NCBI GenBank assembly: GCA_942490925.1
Contig: CALNYX010000017.1
Span: 992,001 to 1,056,000, forward strand
Reading direction: 5' to 3'
Origin: CALNYX01 sp942490925
GTDB lineage: Bacteria; Chlamydiota; Chlamydiia; Chlamydiales; JAAKFR01
DNA: 64,000 bases
Below the pieces are notes generated by a model. That model was given only the letters and a program-made list of their open reading frames with translations, was not told where the DNA came from and did no database searches. Positions 48,772 through 58,434 of the stretch are shown in pieces; position 1 is the first letter of the stretch, and the number at the start of each line of letters is the position of its first letter. The translations under genes were made by a program, and so were the position numbers.

Positions 48772-49715
48772 TGCCTAAAATTCTACTGCAGGAAGAGATC
48801 CCTCTCCAAATGCAAGATACACTTACTCAGGAATTTCCACAATATGAGTTTATCCGGGAGTGTGAACATGATTATGACTGGCATGCTGTTGAAATTATTT
48901 ATGGCAACAAGCTGAGCGAAAAACAGTTTGAGCTTGCTCCACGCCTCCGGTGGATCCACTGCCCTGGAGTTGACACTGACCAGCTCTGCCGTGAGAAACT
49001 CAAAGAGCAGGGGGATGTGCTTATCTCTCTAAGCGGCCATCATGACGTCTCTCAGATCGCAGAATTTGTGATGGGAGGCATCCTTAGCTTTTCAAAACAA
49101 TTCTTTCATTGGAAAGAAGCACACAGAGACCCCCAAGAATTTTGGGATTGGCCTCTTAAAGAGACGATGTGGACGCTCAAAAATCGCACACTACTGCAAG
49201 TTGGGCTTGGCAAAGTCGGCTCTGAGATTGTCCGCCTAGCCAATATCTTTGGGATGAAAACCTGGGGAGTCCGCCGATCTTCCTCTTTTCACCCTCACTG
49301 TCAAAAAACTTTTTCTATCCGTAATCTGCACTCGATTCTTCCAGCAGCTGATGTTGTTGTCATTGCACTTCCCCAAAAAGGCGTTAAAGAAATTCTTATA
49401 GGCAAGCAAGAATTTGAGCTTATGAAACCAGATTCGATCTTCATTATTGTAGGATCAGCTGAGATGATTGATGAAAATGCTCTCGTTGCAGTCTCAAAAA
49501 AAGGGAAATTCAGAGGAGTGCTCCTCGATGCCTACCGTCATCCACCTCCTGCTAAAAATTCTCCTTTATGGACAATCCCTAATGTTCTTATGACACCCTC
49601 TGTCTCAGGTATACCTCCTCCAACAGACCTTCCCCCTCTTAGGCTCTTTCAACGTAATCTTCGGGTTTACACTCCAGGAAGAATTAACGAGATGAAAAAT
49701 CTTATTATATTGTAA
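48771..49715 (+). CDS. D-2-hydroxyacid dehydrogenase-like protein, probably inactive
   Basis: 314 residues. Rossmann fold of phosphoglycerate/lactate dehydrogenases: LLQVGLGKVGSEIVRLANIFGMKTWGVRR near residue 143, ADVVVIALPQ, FRGVLLDAY and NSPLWTIPNVLMTPSVSG. All three catalytic residues of the family appear replaced: the Arg of N-x-x-RG is in IIVGSAEMID, the Glu after LD-(V/A)-F/Y is absent, and the His of TPH is Ser. The NAD site seems intact, so it may bind but not reduce substrate. It is 9 bases from proB and probably the first gene of the proline operon. Confidence 0.8.
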   Translation: MPKILLQEEIPLQMQDTLTQEFPQYEFIRECEHDYDWHAVEIIYGNKLSEKQFELAPRLRWIHCPGVDTDQLCREKLKEQGDVLISLSGHHDVSQIAEFVMGGILSFSKQFFHWKEAHRDPQEFWDWPLKETMWTLKNRTLLQVGLGKVGSEIVRLANIFGMKTWGVRRSSSFHPHCQKTFSIRNLHSILPAADVVVIALPQKGVKEILIGKQEFELMKPDSIFIIVGSAEMIDENALVAVSKKGKFRGVLLDAYRHPPPAKNSPLWTIPNVLMTPSVSGIPPPTDLPPLRLFQRNLRVYTPGRINEMKNLIIL

Positions 49716-49724
49716 AATGGTAAC

Positions 49725-50528
49725 ATGAAAATCGTAATTAAGATTGGATCTAGCTCACTAACTGATGGAACAGCGGCTCTCTCACAGCCAGAGATGATCG
49801 AATTTGCGCGACAAATCACCCAGCTCCATAAGGCTGGCCATCAAGTCGTCTTTGTCTGCTCTGGGGCTATTGCTGCTGGCCAGGAGAAATTCCCTACTAA
49901 AGACGCTGATCTCGCCACTAAGCAGATGCTTGCCGCTATTGGCCAGGTCCGGCTGATGCACCTTTGGACACAATTTTTTGAAATCTATAACGTTTCAATT
50001 GGCCAAATCCTACTCACCCATAGAGATCTCAAAGATAACGAGAGTCAAAAAAATATTTGCAACACCCTCCAACAGATGGCACTTCACAAGATTTTGCCGA
50101 TTATCAACGAGAATGATACCGTTGCAACAGAGGAAATCCGCTTTGGAGACAATGATAACCTCTCAGCGCGTGTTGCTTCACTCATTGAGGCAGATCTACT
50201 CATCTTGCTCACCGATCAAAATGGGCTTTACACACATGATCCACGCTTTCATCCTGAGGCAAAGAGAATCGAGAAGATTGATCTCATTGATGAGAAGATC
50301 ATCAATTGTGCTAAAGGCACCTCTTCCACCATTGGAACGGGTGGCATGACAACTAAAATTGAAGCTGCAAGACATGCCACAGAAAATGGCGTACGTGTCG
50401 TGATTGCTTCAGCGCGCGAGAAAAACGTTCTTATTGAGCTCGCGCAAGGAACGAATATCGGAACCGACTTTAAAGCGAAAAAACATGCGAATCAACCAGC
50501 AACTGAAGAAACAGGCCATTCAAGCTAA
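49725..50528 (+). CDS. proB: glutamate 5-kinase, short form
   Basis: 267 residues. Phosphorylates glutamate, first step to proline. Amino acid kinase fold: IVIKIGSSSLTDG, VCSGAIAAG, INENDTVATEEIRFGDND, LLTDQNGLYTHDPR, and GTGGMTTKIEAARHAT. It ends after the kinase domain, without the ~100-residue PUA domain of E. coli ProB. Overlaps proA by 44 bases. Confidence 0.95.
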   Translation: MKIVIKIGSSSLTDGTAALSQPEMIEFARQITQLHKAGHQVVFVCSGAIAAGQEKFPTKDADLATKQMLAAIGQVRLMHLWTQFFEIYNVSIGQILLTHRDLKDNESQKNICNTLQQMALHKILPIINENDTVATEEIRFGDNDNLSARVASLIEADLLILLTDQNGLYTHDPRFHPEAKRIEKIDLIDEKIINCAKGTSSTIGTGGMTTKIEAARHATENGVRVVIASAREKNVLIELAQGTNIGTDFKAKKHANQPATEETGHSS

Positions 50529-51717
50529 AGAAGCAGCAAACTTTCTACGCCTTGCAACACCAGAGCAGAAAAACCAAGCCCTGCTTGCAATTGCTGATGA
50601 ACTTGAAAAGCGCTCTAAAGAGATCCTCTATGCCAATCAAAAAGATCTCGATGCTGCCGAGCTTGGTGTTGCCATGCAAGACCGCCTCTCCCTTCAGGGA
50701 CGACTCGGCAGTGTCATTGCTGACCTTAATCACGTCATTTCGCTTTCTGATCCTGTAGGCGAGCTTCTTGAAGAGCGCACGCTCCCATCCGAACTCCACC
50801 TCAAAAAGGTACGCACGCCCATTGGAGTTATCGGCGTCATTTATGAGGCACGTCCCAACGTGACCATTGACGTCGCTTCTCTCTGCCTCAAAACGGGTAA
50901 CAGCGCAATCTTACGCGGGGGTAGTGAAACCATTAACACCAACAAAGCCCTCATCAAAGCCGTTCACCTCGGCCTTACAAAAGCCAAATTTCCAAAAGCA
51001 TGCGTTCAATTCATCGATAATCCTAGTCGTATCTACGTCAAACAAATGCTCCACCTAGACGAGCAGATCGATATGATTATTCCCCGCGGTGGTGCAAAAC
51101 TCCAGCAGTTTTGTCGCAAAGAGAGCATGATCCCTGTCATCACAGGTGGCATTGGAATCTGTCACCTCTTTGTCGATGAGCAGGTCGATCAAAAACGCGC
51201 TCTCAACGTTATTCACAATGCCAAAACCCAACGCCCATCCGTTTGCAATGCCCTTGATACACTTCTTGTTCACGAAAAAATTGCAGCCAAATTTCTCCCT
51301 CAACTTAGAGAAAAATTACAAGGCGTCGTCTTCCACGTCGATCCTAAAGCCGCCAAACATATCCATGGGATCAAAGCAACAGAAGAGAGTTGGCAAACCG
51401 AATGGCTCGATCTCATCCTTGGCATCAAAGTCGTCTCCTCTATGGAAGAGGCCATTGCCCACATTCAAAAATATAGCAGCGGCCATAGCGATGGTATACT
51501 CACCGATGATGACAAGCACGCAGCTAGCTTCGTCACACAAATCGACTCAGCAGCTGTCTACATCAATGCGTCAACCCGCTTTACAGACGGTGCTCAATTT
51601 GGACTCGGGGCAGAGGTTGCCGTTAGCACCCAGAAGCTTCATGCACGTGGCCCGATGGGACTTAAAGAGTTAACGACCTACAAATGGATCCTTGAAGGAG
51701 AATATTTACCACGATGA
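50485..51717 (+). CDS. proA: gamma-glutamyl phosphate reductase
   Basis: 410 residues from ATG 50485 (the frame is open further back inside proB). Aldehyde-dehydrogenase-fold enzyme, second step of proline synthesis. Signatures: RTPIGVIGVIYEARPNVTIDVASLCLKTGN, ILRGGSE, PRGGAKLQQF, the catalytic Cys in QRPSVCNALDTLL, and the final FTDGAQFGLGAEVAVSTQKLHARGPMG region. ATGA overlap with proC. Confidence 0.96.
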   Translation: MRINQQLKKQAIQAKEAANFLRLATPEQKNQALLAIADELEKRSKEILYANQKDLDAAELGVAMQDRLSLQGRLGSVIADLNHVISLSDPVGELLEERTLPSELHLKKVRTPIGVIGVIYEARPNVTIDVASLCLKTGNSAILRGGSETINTNKALIKAVHLGLTKAKFPKACVQFIDNPSRIYVKQMLHLDEQIDMIIPRGGAKLQQFCRKESMIPVITGGIGICHLFVDEQVDQKRALNVIHNAKTQRPSVCNALDTLLVHEKIAAKFLPQLREKLQGVVFHVDPKAAKHIHGIKATEESWQTEWLDLILGIKVVSSMEEAIAHIQKYSSGHSDGILTDDDKHAASFVTQIDSAAVYINASTRFTDGAQFGLGAEVAVSTQKLHARGPMGLKELTTYKWILEGEYLPR

Positions 51718-52403
51718 TACGACTAGTTGGTCCAGGAAACATGGGCAGAGCATTTGTGGCTCAGCTCAAAGAACAGTGCTTACACATTGGGCGTGGTCAA
51801 TCCCCGCTTGAAAAGCATTCAAGCGAAGATATTCTTATCCTTGCCGTCAAACCCAAGGATTTCAATACACTCGATCTCAAAGCCTTCAAGGGCAAACTTG
51901 TCATTAGCCTACTTGCCGGCATTACGACATCCAAATTGCAAGCAGCTATTCCCCATACACCCTGCTTGCGCACCATGCCAAACTTGGCAGTGCGTTGCGG
52001 CAAGGGCATTGTAATTCTTGCACAAGACCCCAAGCTTGATAGACCATTTATTGAGCAGCTACTTTCACCTCTTGGACATCTTGAATGGGCCCCTGAAACG
52101 CAGTTTGATGCTCTTACTGCCCTTGCTGGCTCAGGCCCTGCTTTCCAGCTAGCCATAGTTGAAGCCATGGAGCAAGCTGGTGCACAGATGGGGCTCACTT
52201 CAGACCATCTAGTGCCACTGATGATTGAAGGAGCATTAGCTCTGCTTAAAGAGGCTCCAGCTAGAGAGCTTATTAAGCAGATTGCTTCTCCAAATGGGAC
52301 GACTCAAGCAGGTTTAGAAGCCTTTGAAAGAGCTGGAGTTTCTGCAGGGATCATCGAGACATTTGTCGCAACTTACAACCGCTCGATGGAACTTTCAAAC
52401 TGA
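51714..52403 (+). CDS. proC: pyrroline-5-carboxylate reductase
   Basis: 229 residues. Last step of proline synthesis. NADPH loop GPGNMGRA, LAVKPKDF, SLLAGITTSKL, RTMPNLAV, and the C-terminal TALAGSGPAF-x-L-A-x-VEAM and ASPNGTTQAGLEAFE. Shorter than E. coli ProC (269), mainly in the N-terminal Rossmann part. Completes a coupled proBAC operon, absent from Chlamydiaceae. Confidence 0.95.
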   Translation: MIRLVGPGNMGRAFVAQLKEQCLHIGRGQSPLEKHSSEDILILAVKPKDFNTLDLKAFKGKLVISLLAGITTSKLQAAIPHTPCLRTMPNLAVRCGKGIVILAQDPKLDRPFIEQLLSPLGHLEWAPETQFDALTALAGSGPAFQLAIVEAMEQAGAQMGLTSDHLVPLMIEGALALLKEAPARELIKQIASPNGTTQAGLEAFERAGVSAGIIETFVATYNRSMELSN

Positions 52404-52409
52404 AATAGC

Positions 52410-53909
52410 CTATTTAGCAAAATATTGGCCATGAAGCCCTAATGGAGTGTAGTGAGGAGCCCGAGCGCGCCCTAATTCTTTAAAACTTTGACCGTCTAAT
52501 ATCAGTAGAAAAGAGTCGTTATGGATGTGGTCGTGAATCACAGCTAACACAACACCTTCATCTTCTTCTTTAGCGTCAGGTGCCGCAACAAATACCGGCT
52601 CCCCTGCAGAACATCCTTTTTCACTCCACTCTAAGCTTGTTTGTGTTGTTGTATTTAGCTTACAAACTCCACCTCTTTCCAATAGATCATTTGGATCATG
52701 ATAGACTGTCAAATAAACGAAATGATAAGGAAGTCCGTCGAATTTTTCATTAATACGAGGAAATTCATTATCTTTTGAAAATAGAATTTCTGAAGTGAGA
52801 ATGCCAGTATCAAGAGAGATAGAAAATCTCTCAAATAGCGTTTGATTTCCATCACCATTTATTCCACTTGCATTCACATATAAATTGTCCTTTATGATGA
52901 TATTTGCATCTTTGTAGGTCACAATGTCCATGTAGATGACACCATCTTTTTCAAAAGCATTTGCATGATGAAATGCAAAAAAAGGCTTTGTTGTTTGTTC
53001 ACATACGATGCTACCTGACTGTCTATCTATAACAATAAATCGGGTTCCACGTTCAGGTTGCCAGGTGAAATTTTTGATGAAAGCCTGATTCTTAAGCATC
53101 AAATCCAAGGGTTTAACAACAAGTGGGAACTCAGAAAGAATGATGTAATTTTCAGTCATTGCAAAACTATGCATATAAGCCGGCTCTTTTATCGGAACCT
53201 CTGCAATAATTTTACGCTCTTCTGAATTGCCTTCAAGGCTATAAAGCGTGTAGTGACTCGTCTTCCCATACTTAATTAAATAATTGACTATCCTTCCTTG
53301 ATTTTGGTCGTAGTGAGGGTGAGCTGACTCCCAACATTTTTCTTTAGGCAGCTGATCTTGGTAGTCGAACACTCCCAAAGTTTCCAGCGTATCTAGATCA
53401 AATTTTATCGGTAGTGGGACTTCAGTTAGAGCAACGAATTCACTTGCTAATTTTGTGACGTTGACATTTGCATTATGAAGTAATGTATGAGAGCTAGGAA
53501 TAAATAAGGTAAAAAACCTCTTAAATAAAGATCGACAGGGATCTGAAGCAAATCCTCCGTAATTGAGAGACCCTTCATCAAAAACTGTCTTATATGCATC
53601 AGTACGCAAGAACTTATTCGTATAATATACGCTACCTTCATGGAAAGAAAATGCGTGTAACATGGCTAATCCGTCAAACTTATGCTCATTGCTCTTTCCA
53701 TCAATAGTTACATTCACAGGACCATTCCTCATTAATGTCCCCGATAACCAACTAGGTATTTGCCCCACAACCTCTAAGGGGTGGTGAATAACCTCATCTT
53801 GCACTTCAGCAACAATATCAAATTTCTTTGGCTGTTTATAAAAAATGAAAAAACAGCCTAAAACAAAAATACTAATAACTAAAAATTTAATATATTTCAC
53901 AGAACTCAC
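52410..53909 (-). CDS. carotenoid oxygenase (RPE65/BCMO family) with membrane anchor
   Basis: 499 residues, GTG start at 53909. Residues ~7-25 form a membrane anchor. The catalytic seven-bladed propeller has the family features: IPSWLSGTLMRNGP, HKFDGLAMLHAFSF and the four iron-binding His positions in SAHPHYD, MHSFAMT, FAFHHANA and the C-terminal LGLHGQY. Cleaves a conjugated polyene; a beta-carotene 15,15'-oxygenase making retinal is one possibility. No carotenoid synthesis or rhodopsin gene is in the window. Convergent with proC, 6 bases apart. Confidence 0.88.
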   Translation of the reverse strand: MSSVKYIKFLVISIFVLGCFFIFYKQPKKFDIVAEVQDEVIHHPLEVVGQIPSWLSGTLMRNGPVNVTIDGKSNEHKFDGLAMLHAFSFHEGSVYYTNKFLRTDAYKTVFDEGSLNYGGFASDPCRSLFKRFFTLFIPSSHTLLHNANVNVTKLASEFVALTEVPLPIKFDLDTLETLGVFDYQDQLPKEKCWESAHPHYDQNQGRIVNYLIKYGKTSHYTLYSLEGNSEERKIIAEVPIKEPAYMHSFAMTENYIILSEFPLVVKPLDLMLKNQAFIKNFTWQPERGTRFIVIDRQSGSIVCEQTTKPFFAFHHANAFEKDGVIYMDIVTYKDANIIIKDNLYVNASGINGDGNQTLFERFSISLDTGILTSEILFSKDNEFPRINEKFDGLPYHFVYLTVYHDPNDLLERGGVCKLNTTTQTSLEWSEKGCSAGEPVFVAAPDAKEEDEGVVLAVIHDHIHNDSFLLILDGQSFKELGRARAPHYTPLGLHGQYFAK

Positions 53910-53982
53910 AAATACAAAAAAAGGAATTATACAGAAAAAAACTGCTTATTGCCAAACAATAAGAGTCCATTGATTGAACATA

Positions 53983-54990
53983 TCAAGACATTTCTAGAAA
54001 TTCGTGACCATTATCATACATCTCTCGAGGCAAATTACTTGCCATGGAAGCATAGATAGCCTCAATCACAAGCTGATTAGACAACCCTTCATGAGCATCG
54101 ATCATTGAAGTTGCTTCCCCTCTCACCAGAGCTGCAAAGTGGATAAATTCCGCTTCGTAAATGTCATTAGCCTTTAGCGGAAGAGATGTAATAGAATCAT
54201 CTTCACGAATTAAAGAGAGGCTTTCTCCTGGATCATATGTCTGTCGCAAAGATCCCACACTGACTAACCTTCCTTTTGTGCCGATAAGCTCAAAACCACT
54301 GCGAAGTGGCTGATCCATAGAACATTCAAGCGTGAAATTCGCTCCGCTTCGAAGCTTTCCTAATGCCATAGCACTACTTTCGCACTCTTCACTATCCCCT
54401 TGGGCAAAAACGGATGCTATTTCATCACTAGTAATAAACCGAATGAGATCAACTAGATGAACACCAATATCCTGCAACGCTCCGCCACCATAGCTTTTTT
54501 TATACCGCCAATTATCTTTTGGCACCGGCAATGTAAAATAAGCTCTGACATTTAAAAGCCCTCCTATTTCCCCATTTGCTAATAACTGTTTTGCTGTTTG
54601 AATTGCCGGTTTAAATCTTAGTGATTGCCCCACAAAAAGCTGTCCAGAGGAGTTTGAAAAAGCTGCTTGCATCCTCTGAATTGCTGCAACCGTTGGAGCT
54701 AATGGTTTTTCACAGAGCACTGGCTTACCACTTGACGCACAAGCAATTGCGTCCTCCTCATGACAGCAATTTGGACTGGCGATAAAAATTGCTTCTACTT
54801 CAGGATGATTAATCAACTCCTCTCTTGAAGCGACAGCATAAGGAATGTGAAATTTAGCAGCGATCTCTTTTGCTTTTTCGATATTCCGATTAAATAGACA
54901 GGTAGGTTGAATCGACTCTATTTTAGAAAGAATGGGCAAAATTCTTCTTTGAACAAAACTTCCGGCACCTAAAATCCCAATTTTAACCAT
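53983..54990 (-). CDS. Gfo/Idh/MocA-family oxidoreductase
   Basis: 335 residues from ATG 54990 (GTG 54996 in frame). N-terminal NAD(P) domain GILGAGSFVQRRILP, IASPNCCHEEDAI and the conserved CEKPLAPT (Lys of the E-K-P motif); C-terminal sugar-binding domain with GGGALQDIGVHLVDLIRF. Acts on a sugar, inositol or similar cyclic substrate. 5 bases from the alcohol dehydrogenase gene and likely cotranscribed with it. Confidence 0.88.
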   Translation of the reverse strand: MVKIGILGAGSFVQRRILPILSKIESIQPTCLFNRNIEKAKEIAAKFHIPYAVASREELINHPEVEAIFIASPNCCHEEDAIACASSGKPVLCEKPLAPTVAAIQRMQAAFSNSSGQLFVGQSLRFKPAIQTAKQLLANGEIGGLLNVRAYFTLPVPKDNWRYKKSYGGGALQDIGVHLVDLIRFITSDEIASVFAQGDSEECESSAMALGKLRSGANFTLECSMDQPLRSGFELIGTKGRLVSVGSLRQTYDPGESLSLIREDDSITSLPLKANDIYEAEFIHFAALVRGEATSMIDAHEGLSNQLVIEAIYASMASNLPREMYDNGHEFLEMS

Positions 54991-54995
54991 ATCCA

Positions 54996-55994
54996 CTAAC
55001 TTATTTTTAAGACGCCTCGATACCGGATTTGATTGTCACGTAATTTCTGCAGGGCAACATTGACTTGATCAAGAGGGAAAATTTCAACAAGAGGCTGAAT
55101 TTGAAAAAGCGCAGCGAACTCCAACATCTTGCGTATCGAAGGACGTGATCCGATATTACTCCCACAAATCATCTTACTACCAGCTACGAAACTACTAATC
55201 TGAACTTTGAATTCATGCGTTAAAGCACCTAGGAAGCAGAGTTTTCCAAAGGGATTGAGAAGCGAAAGAGAAGACTCCCAATCAAAACCATCTATTGAAG
55301 AGGATAAAAGCAGGTCAAATTGTTGCTCTTCTTTTGCAAGATCATCCCAGAGACAAAAATGGTGCGCACCCATTTCTAGGCACTCTTTCTTCTTCTTTGG
55401 AGAACTAGAAATCGCTGTCACTTCACAACCAAGAGCACGCGCAAATTGAAGCGCGAGATGTCCCAATCCACCAATACCGATGATTCCCACCTTATGCCCT
55501 GGACCCATTTGAAAGCGCATCAAGGGCGTGAATACCGTTGCACCGCCGCAAAGAAGTGGAGCAGCTATTTCAGAACTTAGTCCTTTAGGAATGACAAAGG
55601 CAAAACGTGCATCGGTACGAATATAGTGTGCATACCCCCCATATTGATCTAAGCAAGTTGCCTTTATTGAACTGCAGACCTGCTCTTCTCCAACTGAGCA
55701 CCAATGGCAATCTAAACAACTCGAACACTGCCATCCTATGCCGACTCTATCCCCTTTTTTCAAGTGAGAGACACGACTACCAACTTCTTTGACAATTCCG
55801 ACGATTTCATGTCCTGGGACAAGAGGGTATTTTGAAATTCCCCAATCATTGTCGATCAAGTGCACATCACTGTGGCACATTCCACAATGCGAAATTTCAA
55901 TTCCGATTTCCCACTCTTTTAATTGCGCAGAAGTGTAGGAAAAGGGAGTTAATTCAGCCCCTTGTTTTTTAGCAGCAAATCCATCAATTTTCAT
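54996..55994 (-). CDS. zinc-dependent alcohol dehydrogenase (YahK/cinnamyl alcohol type)
   Basis: 332 residues from ATG 55994. Medium-chain reductase: catalytic zinc CGMCHSDVH and PGHEIVG, structural zinc cysteines in CSSCLDCHWCSVGEEQVC, cofactor loop GIGGLGHLALQFA. Matches the NADP-dependent broad-range aldehyde reductases. Start picked because residues before it (from 56030) are non-conserved. Upstream of the Gfo/Idh/MocA gene. Confidence 0.9.
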   Translation of the reverse strand: MKIDGFAAKKQGAELTPFSYTSAQLKEWEIGIEISHCGMCHSDVHLIDNDWGISKYPLVPGHEIVGIVKEVGSRVSHLKKGDRVGIGWQCSSCLDCHWCSVGEEQVCSSIKATCLDQYGGYAHYIRTDARFAFVIPKGLSSEIAAPLLCGGATVFTPLMRFQMGPGHKVGIIGIGGLGHLALQFARALGCEVTAISSSPKKKKECLEMGAHHFCLWDDLAKEEQQFDLLLSSSIDGFDWESSLSLLNPFGKLCFLGALTHEFKVQISSFVAGSKMICGSNIGSRPSIRKMLEFAALFQIQPLVEIFPLDQVNVALQKLRDNQIRYRGVLKIS

Positions 55995-56150
55995 TCCCCA
56001 AACTGTAAAGAACCAGCTATGAAAAAACAAGCCACTAATTGACTGACAACATTAAAAAGACCACCTGCATCTAGATAGTGTCGTCATAAGATAAAAACAT
56101 GCTATTTTGGGTCTTTTAGGGAACCTCTGAAAATACCTATGGTGCATTCT

Positions 56151-57419
56151 TTAAATCAAATGAACAGTGTTTTGCTGGCGACAGAATGTCTCTCGAATTG
56201 CGAACAGAACAACAACCAAAGAAATAGCAAATGCTATTGGGATAATTAATAGCCCTTTTTCAAAAGCTAATTCTGATAACCCACCTTGATTCTTAGCAAA
56301 ATGTTGTATAACAGAGGTAACAAAGGGAGACATAATGGCAGCAAATCCCATAATCATTGTGTTATTCAATCCCAAAGCTGTAGCTTTTAGAGATTTAGGA
56401 GAGTGTTCTGAAATCAAAGCAAATGAAATGTTTTGTCCAGATCCTCCAATTCCGATTAGAAAAAAGAGAAAACAGAGATAAATTATATTTGTACTAGGTG
56501 TATATAAGAATAAAATTGAGCTAACTAAACCTACAATTGAACAGGTCGCAAGAAAAATCTTCCTTCGCTTAATCCCATCAGACAACCTGCCTAAAATAGG
56601 ACTGCCTAAAGCTAGACCAACCCAAACCATTGATATAATAAAAGCTGCTGACGGCTTTGCAAAGCCTCGAGTTTCCAAATATGAAGTTCCCCAAAAAGCT
56701 CCTAGTAAAGGGAGCGCTACATAAGTAGTCGCTCCATAACAAAAGATCCACCAGACTTGAGAATAGCTAAGAAGTGACTTTAATCTTTTACCAAGAGGAA
56801 TCTTTTTATCTATAAATACAATAGCCTCATCAGCCATTGGCTTACTTCTTAAAAAGCAGGCTATGAGTACTGTAAGCACCATTCCTAAGAGAGCAGCTGC
56901 CAAAAAAATTATCCGCCAATTTCCATGAACAGCCCTCATCGCCAAAGCAATAGGTGCACCTGCAGCTAATGGTCCTAGAGCACCTAATAATTGGCCGCAT
57001 CCAATTAAAAATGCGAAATATTTCTTAGGAAACCAATTGAGCGTGACAATCATTAGGGATACAAATCCAAAAGAAGAACCCAATCCAATCATCAACCTTC
57101 CGATAAATGCTGTGGCAAATCCATGCGAAAAACTAAACCAGAGAGTCCCAAAGGTACACAAAAACGCGGCTATTGTAATCAATACCCTTGCTGAGAACCT
57201 ATCTAATAAGAGACCTACAGGAACCTGCATTAGCGAGTAGGTAAGATAATAGCCAGAACCGATAATAGCAAACTGCTCAACTCCAATATCTAAACTCTCA
57301 ATGATGTTCTTTGCGACAGTTCCTGGCAAAACTCTTAGAAAAAACTCATAGAAGAAAAAAGCAATGGCAAGTAACCAAATAAAAAGGCCGTAAACTGAAA
57401 ATTGCTTATCTTTACTCAA
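56151..57419 (-). CDS. major facilitator superfamily transporter
   Basis: 422 residues from TTG 57419, with GGAG 9 bases upstream; further upstream the frame lies inside the AstE-like gene. Twelve membrane helices; FYEFFLRVLPGTV in the first, MQVPVGLLLDRFSARVLI after helix 2 (MFS loop G-x-x-x-D-R-x-x), RLMIGLGSSFGFVSLM in helix 4. Resembles the sugar-phosphate/hexuronate-like MFS group. The gene is A+T rich. Coupled (8-base overlap) to the AstE-like gene, so it may move that enzyme's substrate or product. Confidence 0.85.
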   Translation of the reverse strand: MSKDKQFSVYGLFIWLLAIAFFFYEFFLRVLPGTVAKNIIESLDIGVEQFAIIGSGYYLTYSLMQVPVGLLLDRFSARVLITIAAFLCTFGTLWFSFSHGFATAFIGRLMIGLGSSFGFVSLMIVTLNWFPKKYFAFLIGCGQLLGALGPLAAGAPIALAMRAVHGNWRIIFLAAALLGMVLTVLIACFLRSKPMADEAIVFIDKKIPLGKRLKSLLSYSQVWWIFCYGATTYVALPLLGAFWGTSYLETRGFAKPSAAFIISMVWVGLALGSPILGRLSDGIKRRKIFLATCSIVGLVSSILFLYTPSTNIIYLCFLFFLIGIGGSGQNISFALISEHSPKSLKATALGLNNTMIMGFAAIMSPFVTSVIQHFAKNQGGLSELAFEKGLLIIPIAFAISLVVVLFAIRETFCRQQNTVHLI

Positions 57420-58434
57420 TAAAAAAATCTCCGTTCTCTTCTCGGGACCAATCTTGAATTTCCTCAGCTGTCGTCTGCTGCATTTCTGCAATTTGTAAAA
57501 TCGGTTCTCCTTCGTTCAAAATGGGAAGATTATTTTTTGCGATAACAACTCCATCACACGGAGAGATGATTTCTTCTTTTTGTTCAGTACCAAAGGGGTC
57601 TGAAATTCTAGCTAATCGAGTTCCTTTTTTCACAAAGCTTCCTACTCGATTGAATATTTCACAAAGGCCAGAAGAGGATGCACGTACCCAATAATCTGAT
57701 TGCAAGAAAGCTGGGTCTGGCTTTTTTGATCCTTTTACTGAGGTTGATAGCATATCCAAGCTTCTCATAACTCTCACAATTCCCTGGATACCTATTTTAA
57801 TCCCGCGTTCATCAAGCCTAAGAGCCTCTCCTGTTTCGTAGATAATCGTAGGGATTTTTTTCTCCTGGTGCAGCAGCCAGAGTAAACCATGTGTAGATTC
57901 GGTATTTAAAATAACTGGGGCATGGAATGAGTAGGCTAGTGTTTTCGCTTCTGCTGAACTCATTAAGGTTTTGATTTGAGGAAGCTTTGTAATATGAGGC
58001 TCCCCTGTATGCAGGTCAATACAGTGTGTAATATTAGAAAAAATCTCCTTCTGCAGGTGACAGGCTAACCTTGAGGCAAAAGATCCTGATTCAGAGCCTG
58101 GAAAACTTCCATCTAGATCTCTACGGTCAGGAAGGTTTCTAGAGAGAGTAATCATTCCATAAATATTCATAGTTGGAATAACGATCAACGTCCCTCGTAT
58201 TGATTTGAGTAATTGAAGGTTCAGCAGCTTCTGAATGATCGCTACGCCGTTGATCTCATCCCCATGTATGGCACCACATACCAAAAGCACTGGCCCTGCT
58301 TTTTTTCCATGGAGAATATGAATAGGAATATACATTGGGGCGCATGTATAAAGCTCAGGAGTTGGTAAGGCTACTGTAATTCTTTCACCTGGTTGAATTG
58401 TGATATTGCCAATTTTCAACGGCGAATTCTTCAT
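57412..58434 (-). CDS. succinylglutamate desuccinylase/aspartoacylase family protein
   Basis: 340 residues. Zinc carboxypeptidase-like amidohydrolase. First zinc ligands in GAIHGDEINGVA (H and E), Arg pair in RNLPDRRDLDGSFPG, second His in CIDLHTGEP, catalytic Glu in IIYETGEA. A C-terminal beta domain (~residues 245-320: SSSGLCEIFNRVG, ISPCDGVVIA) is biotinyl/lipoyl-like, as in members near transport genes. Removes an acyl group from an N-acyl amino acid or similar. Confidence 0.87.
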   Translation of the reverse strand: MKNSPLKIGNITIQPGERITVALPTPELYTCAPMYIPIHILHGKKAGPVLLVCGAIHGDEINGVAIIQKLLNLQLLKSIRGTLIVIPTMNIYGMITLSRNLPDRRDLDGSFPGSESGSFASRLACHLQKEIFSNITHCIDLHTGEPHITKLPQIKTLMSSAEAKTLAYSFHAPVILNTESTHGLLWLLHQEKKIPTIIYETGEALRLDERGIKIGIQGIVRVMRSLDMLSTSVKGSKKPDPAFLQSDYWVRASSSGLCEIFNRVGSFVKKGTRLARISDPFGTEQKEEIISPCDGVVIAKNNLPILNEGEPILQIAEMQQTTAEEIQDWSREENGDFFIE

